From positions 32,082 through 96,081 of the forward strand of contig ONBN01000002.1 in the NCBI GenBank assembly GCA_900316115.1: a DNA stretch of 64,000 bases, read 5' to 3'. The notes beneath the pieces are model-generated. The model was not told the DNA's origin. It was given only the letters and a program-made list of their open reading frames with translations, and did no database searches. Source of the DNA: an uncultured Eubacteriales bacterium. GTDB lineage: Bacteria > Bacillota > Clostridia > Lachnospirales > Lachnospiraceae. This document shows, one piece after another, positions 8,692 through 17,948 of the stretch (its first letter is position 1; each line of letters starts with the position of its first letter). Made by a program: the position numbers and the translations under genes.

Positions 8692-9564
8692 TTATTTAGC
8701 CTCGTGTTCTTTATGTCCCTTTCTGTGCAGCTTGTAGCCTCTGTTCAGATTCGGATATGACTTCACGAAACGCTTTATATTATGGCCAAACTTCCCGGCC
8801 ATATTTTCCTTGGATTTCTGAAGCTCTTTGTTGATCTCAGCCATGATCGCTGATCTTTTCTTCTCAAGCTCCACAAGCACTGCCGGATAATCCGGCTTTA
8901 AGGATATCTTCTCTTTCAGGGCCTGTTTCGTAACCCCCATAGACTCTTCCAGTGCATCCATCCTCTGTCTGCCTTTCAGAAGAAGCTCTCCCTGCATCTG
9001 CTCCAGTGCCTGCTCCCATGCAGGAATACGATCCCGCAGATGGAAGGCTGCTGCTGCTGAAAAGCCAAAATCAACCGCATATACTACTACGATCACACAA
9101 ATTGCGATCTCCCCGATCCTCTGGGGATACAGGGTAACGATCTTCTCTACTGCAGGATGAAGGATCTTAAATAACCCCACTGTAAAAACTCCCCAGCCAA
9201 CAGAAGCTCCCAGACAGATCCGTCCCTGGAAATTAAACTTCTTATCACTGTAATCCCACCAGGACGTATGGAAAATATTCTCCATCAGAACAGCTGTCAC
9301 ATATTCCAGTGCCGTAGCTACCACAACGCCTCCAAAATACAGGATCAGAAGATTCTCCTGAAACGGATACAGCACCAAGTAAACTGCCAGTGCACCACAT
9401 CCGTAGATGGTACAAAAAGGACCGTTGATAAATCCACGGTTCACCCATTCCCTTTTCTTGGCAGACACATAACAGGTTTCCCAGAGCCAGCCTAAAAAGC
9501 TGTATATAAAAAACCAGCTGACAAGATGATACATGTCTATGCCTCTAATTGTTAAGCTCCACAT
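8692..9564 (-). CDS. Putative ABC transporter permease, CmpB/PF06541-type membrane protein
   Basis: About 290 residues. Four to five hydrophobic helices occupy residues 10-165 and include the family segments SWFFIYSFLGWLWET and ICLGASVGWGVFTVG. A charged coiled-coil tail follows from about 185. The family is annotated as an ABC-transporter type IV permease, but no ATPase gene is adjacent, so the transport role is unproven. ATG at 9564 is preferred because AAGGGGAG lies just before it; two ATGs upstream lack a site. It may lead the rnf transcript. Confidence 0.75.
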   Translation of the reverse strand: MWSLTIRGIDMYHLVSWFFIYSFLGWLWETCYVSAKKREWVNRGFINGPFCTIYGCGALAVYLVLYPFQENLLILYFGGVVVATALEYVTAVLMENIFHTSWWDYSDKKFNFQGRICLGASVGWGVFTVGLFKILHPAVEKIVTLYPQRIGEIAICVIVVVYAVDFGFSAAAAFHLRDRIPAWEQALEQMQGELLLKGRQRMDALEESMGVTKQALKEKISLKPDYPAVLVELEKKRSAIMAEINKELQKSKENMAGKFGHNIKRFVKSYPNLNRGYKLHRKGHKEHEAK

Positions 9565-9685
9565 ATGCTCCCCTTTCATAACTTTTTTCTTTCTATTACT
9601 ATAACTCATTTTATGAAAAAATTCACTACCATTTTCAAAAAAAATTGTATATAATAAATAAAAAACAAGAAAAGGAACAAGATAG

Positions 9686-10723
9686 ATGATTGTTAAAAAA
9701 ATGCCGATTTTACAAGGGTTTCCGGACTTTGAGTGTGTCAGAAAATTATCAAATTCCGCTGGTCAAACCTCCGATTTTAACCCTGTTTTTTATGATATCG
9801 AAACTACCGGACTATCACGAAATTCCACTTTTTTGTATTTGATCGGAGCTGTGTATTATACCGGTGAATCCTGGCAGATGTGTCAGTGGATGGGCGAATC
9901 TGCCAGCCAGGAAGAAGAACTTCTCACTGCTTTTTCATCCTTTCTGAAACCCTTCACCTGCAACATCCAGTATAACGGTGATCAGTTTGACCAGCCTTAT
10001 CTAAAAGCCCGGCTGGCCGCTTATCACATGGAAGATCCTTTTACAGAACTTCCTTCCATTGACCTTTATAAGAAATTAAAGCCTGTAAAGGCTCTTCTTA
10101 AGCTCCCCGGCATGAAGCAGGAACAGATGGAGGCATTTCTTGGTATTTCCACCAGACAGCACTGCAATGGAGGTGAATGCATCCATTTGTACAAGGATTA
10201 CATCAAAAGACAGGATCCTTCCCTTCTTTCCGCCCTGCTTGGGCATAACCAGGAAGATCTTCTGGGGCTTGGCCGTGTCTATGAAATGCTGTCCTATCTC
10301 TGCCTTCTGGATGGCAGATACATATGCACGGATCTTAACTGTACATCGGACAATCTCATCCTTTCTGTGGAGCTTCCCCACCCGCTTCCTGTACCCTTTT
10401 CTAACAAAGTCCAGGATTTTTATATTACAGGAGAAGGAAAAAACGTTCGTATTCTGATAAATACTTATCAGGGAAAAGCAAGGCAGTATTATACCAACTA
10501 TAAAGATTATGATTATATTCCAGGAGAAGATACTGTAATGCCCAAAAGCCTGACCCGCTTTATGGATAAAAGCCTGAGAAAACCAGCCACAAAAAGCAAC
10601 TGTTATACCTGGTTTGACTGTACAGGGGCTTTTCTCACAGATCCTGCAATGCAGAAAAAGTATCTGGAGCACACCCTGCCCTGGATCATTCAAAATATTG
10701 CTTATGAAAATCCTGGACAGTAA
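9686..10723 (+). CDS. RNase H-like 3'-5' exonuclease domain protein (YprB type)
   Basis: The 345-residue protein has a DEDD-type exonuclease fold: DIETTGLSR near residue 37 gives the first DxE, IQYNGDQFD near 93 the second motif, and HNQEDLLGL near 190 the last His/Asp motif. The C-terminal 140 residues are less conserved. This matches YprB-like ribonuclease H-like proteins, which are thought to act on nucleic acid ends; the substrate is unknown. AAGGA lies 9 bases before the ATG. It is transcribed divergently from the CmpB-type gene and faces rpsA across a shared terminator. Confidence 0.8.
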   Translation: MIVKKMPILQGFPDFECVRKLSNSAGQTSDFNPVFYDIETTGLSRNSTFLYLIGAVYYTGESWQMCQWMGESASQEEELLTAFSSFLKPFTCNIQYNGDQFDQPYLKARLAAYHMEDPFTELPSIDLYKKLKPVKALLKLPGMKQEQMEAFLGISTRQHCNGGECIHLYKDYIKRQDPSLLSALLGHNQEDLLGLGRVYEMLSYLCLLDGRYICTDLNCTSDNLILSVELPHPLPVPFSNKVQDFYITGEGKNVRILINTYQGKARQYYTNYKDYDYIPGEDTVMPKSLTRFMDKSLRKPATKSNCYTWFDCTGAFLTDPAMQKKYLEHTLPWIIQNIAYENPGQ

Positions 10724-10766
10724 CCAGAAGTGAATCACCTCCATCTGTTTCATCAACACAAAAAAA

Positions 10767-10810
10767 ACCGCAGGCACACTAGATGAATACTCATCTAAAA
10801 TGTCTGCGGT
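10767..10810. terminator. Bidirectional terminator between the RNase H-like gene and rpsA
   Basis: An outer stem (ACCGCAG... with CTGCGGT) encloses an inner AGATGA/TCATCT stem. The minus-strand side ends in a run of eight T, so it is a strong terminator for rpsA and may also stop the plus-strand gene. Confidence 0.8.
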
Positions 10811-10850
10811 CTATTATTTTATTCTACTTGTAGGAAATATGCGTATCAGA

Positions 10851-11939
10851 TTACTCCTCTACCGGCTCTTCCTCTTCTGCAGGAGCAGCGCTCTCAAGTG
10901 CTTTCATGCTAAGGCTGATCTTCTTGTCCTCACCATTGAAATCAACAACCTTTGCTGTGATCTCCTGTCCGATGGATAATACATCAGATGGCTTAGCAAC
11001 ATGCTCACGGGAAATCTGTGATACATGAAGAAGAGCGTCAACACCAGGTGCAAGTTCAACAAATGCACCAAAGTCTGTCATACGTGCAACCTTACCTGTT
11101 ACCACATTACCTACAGCAAATTTCTCATCAGCTGTAAGCCATGGATTCTCCTCAGGGAACTTCAGAGAAAGGGCAATCTTGTCACCATTGATATCTTTGA
11201 TCAGAACAGTCAGCTTCTCACCAACTGTGAATACCTTCTTAGGATTCTCAACTCTGCCCCAGGACATCTCGGAGATGTGAAGCAGTCCGTCAGCTCCGCC
11301 AAGGTCGATAAATGCACCGAAATCAGTAACATTCTTAACAACACCTTCTACCTTATCGCCAACATTGATTCTCTCCATAAGTTCTATCTGTTTCTGAGCT
11401 TTCTCAGCAACCAGAAGCTGCTTACGGTTACCAATGATACGACGTCTTCTAGGATTGAACTCAGTGATCACAAACTCGATCTCCTGGCCTGCATATTTGG
11501 ATAAATCCTTCTCATATGTGTCAGATACAAGGCTGGCAGGAATGAATACTCTTGTCTCCTCTACATTCACACATAAACCACCGTCAAGTACCTGTGTTAC
11601 AGGTGCTTTCAGAACTTCCTGGCTCTCGAATGCTTCTTCAAGACGTTTGTTGCCTTTCTCAGCAGCAAGTCTCTTATATGTGAGGATAACCTGTCCCTCG
11701 CCGTCATTGACTTTCAGTACCTTAGCTTCCATTGCATCGCCTGGATGAACAACTTCAGTCAGCACAACATTTGCATCATTAGAGTACTCGCTCTTTGTAA
11801 TGATACCGTCTGCTTTATAGCCGATATTCAGGATGATCTCGTCCTCTTTAACATCAATGACAGTACCCTGTACAATCTCTCCATTCCTAATAGTTTTTAC
11901 GGAATCTTCCAGCATTTGTTCAAAACTTAATTCTGACAT
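10851..11939 (-). CDS. rpsA: Ribosomal protein S1-type RNA-binding protein
   Basis: 362 residues with four S1 (OB-fold) domains, near residues 20-90, 105-172, 190-258 and 275-345. The last two are the most typical (VTDFGAFIDLGGADGLLHISE and the similar MTDFGAFVELAPGVDALLHVSQ region). An acidic tail (EEEEPVEE) ends the protein. It aids mRNA binding at the 30S ribosome. The start MSELSF has GGAGG 9 bases upstream, inside the end of ispH, which it overlaps by 20 bases in another frame. In many Clostridia these two genes are one fused reading frame, so the separation here deserves checking. Confidence 0.92.
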   Translation of the reverse strand: MSELSFEQMLEDSVKTIRNGEIVQGTVIDVKEDEIILNIGYKADGIITKSEYSNDANVVLTEVVHPGDAMEAKVLKVNDGEGQVILTYKRLAAEKGNKRLEEAFESQEVLKAPVTQVLDGGLCVNVEETRVFIPASLVSDTYEKDLSKYAGQEIEFVITEFNPRRRRIIGNRKQLLVAEKAQKQIELMERINVGDKVEGVVKNVTDFGAFIDLGGADGLLHISEMSWGRVENPKKVFTVGEKLTVLIKDINGDKIALSLKFPEENPWLTADEKFAVGNVVTGKVARMTDFGAFVELAPGVDALLHVSQISREHVAKPSDVLSIGQEITAKVVDFNGEDKKISLSMKALESAAPAEEEEPVEE

Positions 11940-12786
11940 GTTCTTGAACCTCCTCAATAATTTTCTTTGGGGTGGAAGCCCCTGCTGTAATACCTACATA
12001 ACTACTGCATTGGAACATTTCAGAATCCAAGTCTACAGGTGTTTGTATATAGTAAGTATTTTCACATTCCTTTTTACATATTTCAAACAGCTTTTGAGTA
12101 TTGGAACTATGTCGGCCGCCAACAACCAGCATAGTGTCTACCTCTCCGGCTATGTGTTTTGCTTCTTTCTGCCGTTCTTCGGTAGCATTACAAATAGTGT
12201 TTAAAATATTAAGAATATTTAAAACAGTATTATCATACCTCTTTTTCCCGAGAATTTCAACTAAATCTTTAAATTTGTTGTAATTAAATGTCGTCTGGGA
12301 CACAACACAGATCTTTTTGTCCTTAATTGGTACGAATTGCTCTGCATCCTTCTGATCACGGATCACTGTAAAGGGTCCTTCGCACCATCCGCAGATACCC
12401 TGTACCTCAGGATGTTCCCGGTCACCGATGATCACGATCTGTGCTCCTGCATGGCTTTCCCGCTCCACGATCCTGTGGATCTTCAATACAAACGGACAGG
12501 TTACATCCACGTAATCCAGCCCCTGTGCTTTGATCTTATCATACACGGCCTTTCCCACACCATGGGAGCGGATAACAATGGTTCCCTCCCGGATGGTCTT
12601 CAGCTGGTCTTCTTCGATCACCTGAACTCCCTTTTTCTCCAGGTCTGTAACTACACCTTCATTATGGATAATGGGTCCCAGAGTGTAAATAGGAAACACG
12701 CCCTCGCTGATCAGCTCATACACCTTGTCTACAGCTCTTTGTACGCCGAAACAGAAGCCTGCAGTCTTTGCTGTTACCACTTTCAT
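11920..12786 (-). CDS. ispH: 4-hydroxy-3-methylbut-2-enyl diphosphate reductase
   Basis: The 288-residue enzyme performs the last step of the MEP isoprenoid pathway, giving IPP and DMAPP. The three [4Fe-4S] ligands are visible: C12 in GFCFGVQ, C97 in VTCPFV and the Cys of NTICNATEERQ near residue 200. Substrate-binding segments SHGVGK, HSSNTQKL and GITAGASTP are also present. The length is normal for the separate enzyme. The ATG immediately follows the cmk stop. Its last 20 bases overlap rpsA. Confidence 0.96.
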   Translation of the reverse strand: MKVVTAKTAGFCFGVQRAVDKVYELISEGVFPIYTLGPIIHNEGVVTDLEKKGVQVIEEDQLKTIREGTIVIRSHGVGKAVYDKIKAQGLDYVDVTCPFVLKIHRIVERESHAGAQIVIIGDREHPEVQGICGWCEGPFTVIRDQKDAEQFVPIKDKKICVVSQTTFNYNKFKDLVEILGKKRYDNTVLNILNILNTICNATEERQKEAKHIAGEVDTMLVVGGRHSSNTQKLFEICKKECENTYYIQTPVDLDSEMFQCSSYVGITAGASTPKKIIEEVQEHVRIKF

Positions 12787-13458
12787 TTAGTCTGCCGCCT
12801 TTTCCTTATAAATATCCATGATCCTCTGCACTACCTGAGAAATGGTCATATCTGAGGAATCCACAAGAATGGCATCCTCTGCCTGGCGAAGAGGTGATAT
12901 CTCTCTTGTCGTATCCCTGTGATCCCGGTCACGGATGTCCTGGCAGATCTCTTCAAGACTGTGTTTTTCTCCCTTGGCTTCTAACTCCAGGGCACGTCTT
13001 TTCCCTCGTGTTTCTACGCTGGCAGTAAGGAATATCTTTACCTGTGCATCCGGAAGTATGGTAGTACCAATGTCCCTTCCATCCATAACCACATTATTCT
13101 TAGCAGCCAAAGAACGCTGCAGCTGGAACAGATGCTGGCGTACTGCCGGAACTGCGGAAACCACGGAAGCCATATTACCCACTTCTTCTTTACGGATCTG
13201 GCTGCTCACATCCCTGTCATTCAGCCATACCTGCTGTTCCCCACCCACATAACGGATAGAAACATGGGCATCCTGGCATTTTGCACTGATCTGGTCTTTT
13301 TGCTCAGCTGTGATACCAAACTCCATAAGATATAATGCTACAGCCCGGTACATAGCTCCTGTATCTACGTAGATAAAAGTAAGCTCTTTTGCCACAGCCC
13401 TGGCAATTGTACTTTTTCCGGCACCTGCCGGTCCGTCAATGGCTATATTAAAACCCAT
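12787..13458 (-). CDS. cmk: Cytidylate kinase
   Basis: The 223-residue kinase phosphorylates CMP and dCMP. The P-loop GPAGAGKST is at residues 9-17, with YVDTGAMYRA, DGRDIGT and RDHRDTTREISPL following as in the Cmk family. I take the ATG at 13458, 10 bases after AGGAGG; a TTG two codons earlier is only 4 bases from it. The gene is second in the FAD enzyme-cmk-ispH-rpsA operon. Confidence 0.95.
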   Translation of the reverse strand: MGFNIAIDGPAGAGKSTIARAVAKELTFIYVDTGAMYRAVALYLMEFGITAEQKDQISAKCQDAHVSIRYVGGEQQVWLNDRDVSSQIRKEEVGNMASVVSAVPAVRQHLFQLQRSLAAKNNVVMDGRDIGTTILPDAQVKIFLTASVETRGKRRALELEAKGEKHSLEEICQDIRDRDHRDTTREISPLRQAEDAILVDSSDMTISQVVQRIMDIYKEKAAD

Positions 13459-13498
13459 TTTCAAGTTTCCTCCTTGTAACCATCTAATTCATTCAATT

Positions 13499-14731
13499 TT
13501 ACGGAATGGCCTGTGCTGCCAGATAAGCAGTAGACCAGGCGATCTGAAGATTGTAGCCGCCGGTAACGCCATCAAGATCCAGTACCTCTCCTGCAAAATA
13601 CAGACCTTTCATTTTCTTTGATTCCATTGTCTGAGGAACGATCTCCTTTACAGAAACGCCGCCTCTTGTGATGATCGCTTCCTTAAACTCCCCCATACCT
13701 GTAACAGTAAAAGGAAAGGCCTTCACTACTTCTTCAAAATGCATTCTTTCTTCCCTGGATATATCATGGATCACCTTGTCCCCGGGGATCCCGCCAAGAA
13801 GCAGCATAACTGGCGTAAGTGAAGAAGGAAACAGGTTCCCGATCACGTTCTTAAACTGTTTGTTATGTCCGCCTTCAAATTCACGGAGAATCCTGGCATC
13901 CAGCTGTTCCTTTGAAAGGGCAGGCTTCAGATCAAGATATACCTGAAGTTCTTCTCCCTTTGCAAGGTATCTGCCCAGATGGGCACTGGCAGAAAGGATC
14001 ATAGGTCCGGTAACGCCAAAATGAGTAAACATCATTTCCCCAAAGTCCTGATATACCACCTTTTTCCCGTATTTCACAATAAGACCTGTATTCTTCAGGG
14101 AAAGTCCCTGCATCATGGGAATATAATCCTCCTTGGTCTTTAAGGGAACAAGTGAGGGAGAAAGCGTGGTAATGGTATGCCCTGCTTCTTTTGCAAAACG
14201 ATACCCGTCTCCTGTGGAACCGGTAGACGGATAAGACAGACCTCCTGTAGCCACGATCACCGCATCTGCTTCCAGTGACTTACCATTATCAAGGATCACA
14301 CCGCACACATGATCGTCCCTGATCTGCAGTGCTTTTACCTGTGTACGCAGATGGATCTGCACTCCTGCTTTTTTCAGTTCATTCTCCAGGGCACGGATAA
14401 TATCGGAAGAATGGTCTGACACAGGAAATACCCTGCCGCCTCTCTCCACCTTCAAAGGCACCCCGGCCTCTTCAAAGAAGGTATATACGTCCTGATTGGT
14501 GTAGGTATAAAATGCGCTGTACAGGAACTTACCATTGCTCATCATTGCAGGAAAAAGTTCTTCCACATCACAGTTATTTGTAACATTACACCTGCCTTTT
14601 CCTGTAATATATAATTTCTTTCCCAGTTTTTCATTTTTTTCCAGGATATGGACCTGATGCCCCAGTCTTCCGGCATGAACTCCTGCCATCATCCCTGCAG
14701 CACCGCCGCCTATGATCAAAACTCTGCTCAT
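13499..14731 (-). CDS. HI0933/YhiN-family FAD-dependent oxidoreductase
   Basis: 410 residues. The dinucleotide-binding motif GGGAAGM is at 8-14. GKKLYITGKGRCNVTN near 42 and the C-terminal GVTGGYNLQIAWSTAYLA are hallmarks of the HI0933 flavoprotein family (annotated as aminoacetone oxidase family or BaiN-like). The physiological reaction is uncertain. It heads the operon with cmk, ispH and rpsA, an order widely kept in Clostridia. Confidence 0.9.
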   Translation of the reverse strand: MSRVLIIGGGAAGMMAGVHAGRLGHQVHILEKNEKLGKKLYITGKGRCNVTNNCDVEELFPAMMSNGKFLYSAFYTYTNQDVYTFFEEAGVPLKVERGGRVFPVSDHSSDIIRALENELKKAGVQIHLRTQVKALQIRDDHVCGVILDNGKSLEADAVIVATGGLSYPSTGSTGDGYRFAKEAGHTITTLSPSLVPLKTKEDYIPMMQGLSLKNTGLIVKYGKKVVYQDFGEMMFTHFGVTGPMILSASAHLGRYLAKGEELQVYLDLKPALSKEQLDARILREFEGGHNKQFKNVIGNLFPSSLTPVMLLLGGIPGDKVIHDISREERMHFEEVVKAFPFTVTGMGEFKEAIITRGGVSVKEIVPQTMESKKMKGLYFAGEVLDLDGVTGGYNLQIAWSTAYLAAQAIP

Positions 14732-14836
14732 AAATTCTCAACTTTCTGTTTCGCCCATCCAATATCCATGAATTCGTTCATGCCAGCCTGGCTCATTCAT
14801 GGCTGCTGTCCGGGACTTTTATAGTAAAAAGCAAGG

Positions 14837-14885
14837 GGTTGTTGTATAAGCCTGCAGACCTTTCTGCCTGCTTATACCCCATCCC
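14837..14885 (-). terminator. Probable terminator of the carboxyltransferase operon
   Basis: On the minus strand the stem GTATAAGC...GCAGA AAGG TCTGC...GCTTATAC is long and nearly perfect. GGGG/CCCC extends it, and TTGCTTTTT follows. It lies about 60 bases beyond the oadA stop. Confidence 0.55.
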
Positions 14886-14943
14886 CCTTATAAATCTACA
14901 AAGTCATGAAAGCACTCTGTAACTAAAGCGTTACATCATGTCA

Positions 14944-16356
14944 TTATACCGGATATGCTCCGTTCTTTGTGTCTGCTTTTGTCTCATCAACCTTTGTCTC
15001 CTGAGCCTGACGATATTTGAAGAACTCAGTTGCAACCTGTGGGAACAGTGCATAGGACAGAACATCCTCATCCTGCTCCTTATACTGTGCCATCTCACTC
15101 TCAAGCTTATCCAGCTCATTGTCAAGAAGGTCAGCCGGGCGGCATGTGATCGGTGTTGTATCGCCGATGCACTTCTTCTGTACTTCTTCGTTAAACGGTT
15201 TAGCTGTAGCACCGTATTTGCCGGAAAGTACATCCTTTGTCTCTTTTGTTACCATCTTGTATCTCTCGCCAAGGATTACGTTGAATACAGCCTGGGTACC
15301 AACGATCTGTGAAGACGGAGTAACAAGCGGTGGCTCACCAAGGTCCTTACGAACACGCGGAACCTCTTCCAGAACATCATAGAACTTGTCTTCTGCATGC
15401 TGCTCTTTCAGCTGGGAAGTCAGGTTGGAAAGCATACCACCTGGTACCTGATACAGAAGAGTCTTGATATTTACGCCAAGGTTCTTCGGATTCAGAAGGC
15501 CGCTCTCAAGTGCTTCGTCACGCATCGGACGGAAGTAGTCAGCGATCTCAGCCAGAAGCTTCTGGTCAAATCCTGTATCGTATGGTGTACCCTTGAAGGT
15601 CTCAACCATAACCTCTGTTGCAGGCTGGGAAGTACCCAGTGCAAACGGAGACATAGCTGTATCAATAATATCAACACCAGCCTCAACAGCTTTCATGTAA
15701 GTCATGGAAGCAACACCTGAGGTGTAATGTGTATGAAGGTCGATGGGGATCTTTACAGTCTCTTTCAGAGCTGTTACAAGCTCTGTAGCCTTATATGGAA
15801 GAAGAAGGCCAGCCATATCCTTGATACAGATGGAATCAGCACCCATCTCCTCAATACGTTTTGCCATGGTTGTCCAGTACTCCATAGTATAAGCATCACC
15901 CAGTGTATAGGAAAGAGCTACCTGTGCATGGCCTTTTTCCTTGTTGGCAGCCTTAACAGCTGTCTGGAGGTTACGAAGGTCATTCATACAGTCAAAGATA
16001 CGGATGATATCAATACCATTTGCAAGGGATTTCTGTACAAAATACTCTACTACATCATCTGCATATGGACGGTATCCAAGGATATTCTGTCCACGGAAAA
16101 GCATCTGAAGCTTTGTATTTTTGAATCCGTCACGTAATTTACGAAGTCTTTCCCACGGATCCTCTTTCAGGAAACGAAGGCAGGCATCATAGGTAGCACC
16201 ACCCCAGCACTCTACTGCGTGATAGCCAACCTGATCCAGTTTATCAACAATGGGAAGCATCTGTTCTGTGGTCATACGTGTTGCGATCAGGGACTGATGT
16301 GCATCACGGAGAATGGTTTCCACAATTTTAACAGGTTTTTTTTCAATTTCTGCCAT
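14944..16356 (-). CDS. oadA: Oxaloacetate decarboxylase alpha / transcarboxylase 5S-type carboxyltransferase
   Basis: The 470-residue protein carries the pyruvate/oxaloacetate carboxyltransferase TIM barrel and the PYC_OADA domain. Metal and catalytic segments are visible: RDAHQSL near residue 17, CIKDMAGLL (Lys expected to be carbamylated) and HTHYTSG. It ends without a biotinyl domain, unlike the classic OadA of about 590 residues, so it must use the separate biotin carrier encoded at 17552-17929. It transfers CO2 between biotin and pyruvate/oxaloacetate. It is last in the operon, 30 bases after the beta subunit. Confidence 0.92.
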   Translation of the reverse strand: MAEIEKKPVKIVETILRDAHQSLIATRMTTEQMLPIVDKLDQVGYHAVECWGGATYDACLRFLKEDPWERLRKLRDGFKNTKLQMLFRGQNILGYRPYADDVVEYFVQKSLANGIDIIRIFDCMNDLRNLQTAVKAANKEKGHAQVALSYTLGDAYTMEYWTTMAKRIEEMGADSICIKDMAGLLLPYKATELVTALKETVKIPIDLHTHYTSGVASMTYMKAVEAGVDIIDTAMSPFALGTSQPATEVMVETFKGTPYDTGFDQKLLAEIADYFRPMRDEALESGLLNPKNLGVNIKTLLYQVPGGMLSNLTSQLKEQHAEDKFYDVLEEVPRVRKDLGEPPLVTPSSQIVGTQAVFNVILGERYKMVTKETKDVLSGKYGATAKPFNEEVQKKCIGDTTPITCRPADLLDNELDKLESEMAQYKEQDEDVLSYALFPQVATEFFKYRQAQETKVDETKADTKNGAYPV

Positions 16357-16386
16357 GATTGTACTCCTTATATTATTCTAAAATAT

Positions 16387-17535
16387 TTATACTCCATAAA
16401 TAGCCATAAATGTACCGGCTGCTACTGCTGTACCGATAACACCTGCAACATTCGGTCCCATGGCATGCATGAGAAGGAAGTTGGTAGGATCTGCCTCTGC
16501 ACCAACCTTCTGGGATACACGGGCAGCCATAGGCACAGCGGATACACCTGCGGGACCGATCAGCGGGTTGATCTTGCCACCGGAAAGCTTGCACATAAGC
16601 TTACCAAGCATAACACCACCGAATGTACCGAATGCAAATGCAACAAGACCAAGAACTACGATCTTCAGTGTAGCAACATTCAGGAATGCCTCAGCACTTG
16701 TAGATGCACCTACGGAAGTACCCAGCAGGATAACTACGATATACATCAGGGCATTGGATGCTGTCTCTGTCAGCTGCTTTACAACACCGGACTCTCTGAA
16801 CAGGTTACCAAGCATCAGCATACCTACAAGAGGAGCTGTGGTAGGAAGGATCATACACACAACGATAGTGATCACGATCGGGAAGAGGATCTTCTCAAGC
16901 TTGGAAACAGGACGAAGCTGATCCATTCTGATCTTACGCTCTTCCTCTGTAGTAAACATCTTCATGATCGGAGGCTGGATGATCGGTACAAGGGACATAT
17001 AGGAATATGCCGCCACAGCGATCGGTCCCATCAAAGAGGACTGTCCCAGCTTACCAGCAAGGAAAATGGAGGTTGGGCCGTCTGCACCACCGATAATGGA
17101 AATAGCAGCTGCTGCCTTTCCGTTGAAGCCAAGGAAGATGGCAAGGAAATAAGCAACATAGATACCAAGCTGTGCAGCTGCACCCATGATAAAGCTCTTC
17201 GGGTTGGCAATCAGCGGACCAAAGTCTGTCATCGCACCTACACCCATGAAAATAAGGGATGGTAAAATACTCCACTCATCCAGAATATAAAAATAGTGAA
17301 GAAGTCCACCTACACCATTGGACATATCTTCCGGATTGGCCATAATGTCCGGATAAATATTAACCAGAAGCATACCAAATGCGATGGGAACCAGAAGAAG
17401 CGGTTCAAATCCCTTTGCAATAGCAAGATAAAGGAATACGCATGCAACCACGATCATCAGGTAATTGCCCCATGTCAGATTAAAAAATGCTGTCTGGTGA
17501 AGCAGGTTGGACAAAGTATCTGTTACATAAGACAT
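16387..17535 (-). CDS. oadB: Na+-translocating decarboxylase, beta subunit
   Basis: The 382-residue membrane protein has about nine helices and the conserved sites of OadB/GcdB/MmdB: GGADGPTSIF with the ion-binding Asp, and MGPNVAGVIGTAVAAG near the C-terminus. It decarboxylates carboxybiotin and couples this to Na+ export. The length is within the usual 375-435. It is followed by oadA and preceded by the biotin carrier by 16 bases. Which carboxyl donor feeds it here is open, since two carboxyltransferases are present. Confidence 0.94.
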   Translation of the reverse strand: MSYVTDTLSNLLHQTAFFNLTWGNYLMIVVACVFLYLAIAKGFEPLLLVPIAFGMLLVNIYPDIMANPEDMSNGVGGLLHYFYILDEWSILPSLIFMGVGAMTDFGPLIANPKSFIMGAAAQLGIYVAYFLAIFLGFNGKAAAAISIIGGADGPTSIFLAGKLGQSSLMGPIAVAAYSYMSLVPIIQPPIMKMFTTEEERKIRMDQLRPVSKLEKILFPIVITIVVCMILPTTAPLVGMLMLGNLFRESGVVKQLTETASNALMYIVVILLGTSVGASTSAEAFLNVATLKIVVLGLVAFAFGTFGGVMLGKLMCKLSGGKINPLIGPAGVSAVPMAARVSQKVGAEADPTNFLLMHAMGPNVAGVIGTAVAAGTFMAIYGV

Positions 17536-17551
17536 CTGAATACCTCCCGAC

Positions 17552-17929
17552 TTAGTTTAATGTTGCAAGGGTATCTCCATTTTCAACAGAGGCACCTTCT
17601 GCCACATCAATACTTGCAACAGTTCCGTCCTGTGGAGCTACTACCGGAATCTCCATCTTCATGGACTCAACGATTACAATGCTGTCACCGGATTTAACAG
17701 CCTGTCCTACAGATGCAACGATCTTTAATACTTTTCCAGGAACCTGTGCTGCTACCTTTACGGAACCTGCGCCTGCTGCTGCCTTTGGTGCCGGTGCTGC
17801 CTTTGGTGCCGGAGCAGCCTTAGGAGCCGGTGCTGCTGCTCTTGGAGCTGCTGCCGGTGCTGCGCTTCCATTCTCTTCTACGGTTACATCATATGCAGTT
17901 CCATTAACTGTGATTGTATAATTTTTCAT
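17552..17929 (-). CDS. Biotin carboxyl carrier protein of a decarboxylase/transcarboxylase
   Basis: 125 residues: a short N-terminal beta segment, a flexible Ala-Pro-Lys linker from about 23 to 52 made of APAPK-like repeats, and a biotinyl domain. The motif VESMKMEIPV puts biotin on Lys91. It resembles GcdC/MmdC and the transcarboxylase 1.3S subunit. It shuttles CO2 between the two carboxyltransferases and the beta subunit. It is well placed mid-operon with its own ribosome site. Confidence 0.93.
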   Translation of the reverse strand: MKNYTITVNGTAYDVTVEENGSAAPAAAPRAAAPAPKAAPAPKAAPAPKAAAGAGSVKVAAQVPGKVLKIVASVGQAVKSGDSIVIVESMKMEIPVVAPQDGTVASIDVAEGASVENGDTLATLN

Positions 17930-17948
17930 TTTGAAATCCTCCTGTTAT

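Noticed and set aside
16219-17265. Long open frame on the plus strand (348 codons) opposite oadA/oadB
   Set aside because: It is rich in Cys and His, has no ribosome site, and lies antisense to two well-conserved genes; it is a codon-bias shadow.
17770-17862. Short repeats in the biotin carrier gene
   Set aside because: They encode the Ala-Pro-Lys linker normal for this family, not a CRISPR or mobile repeat.
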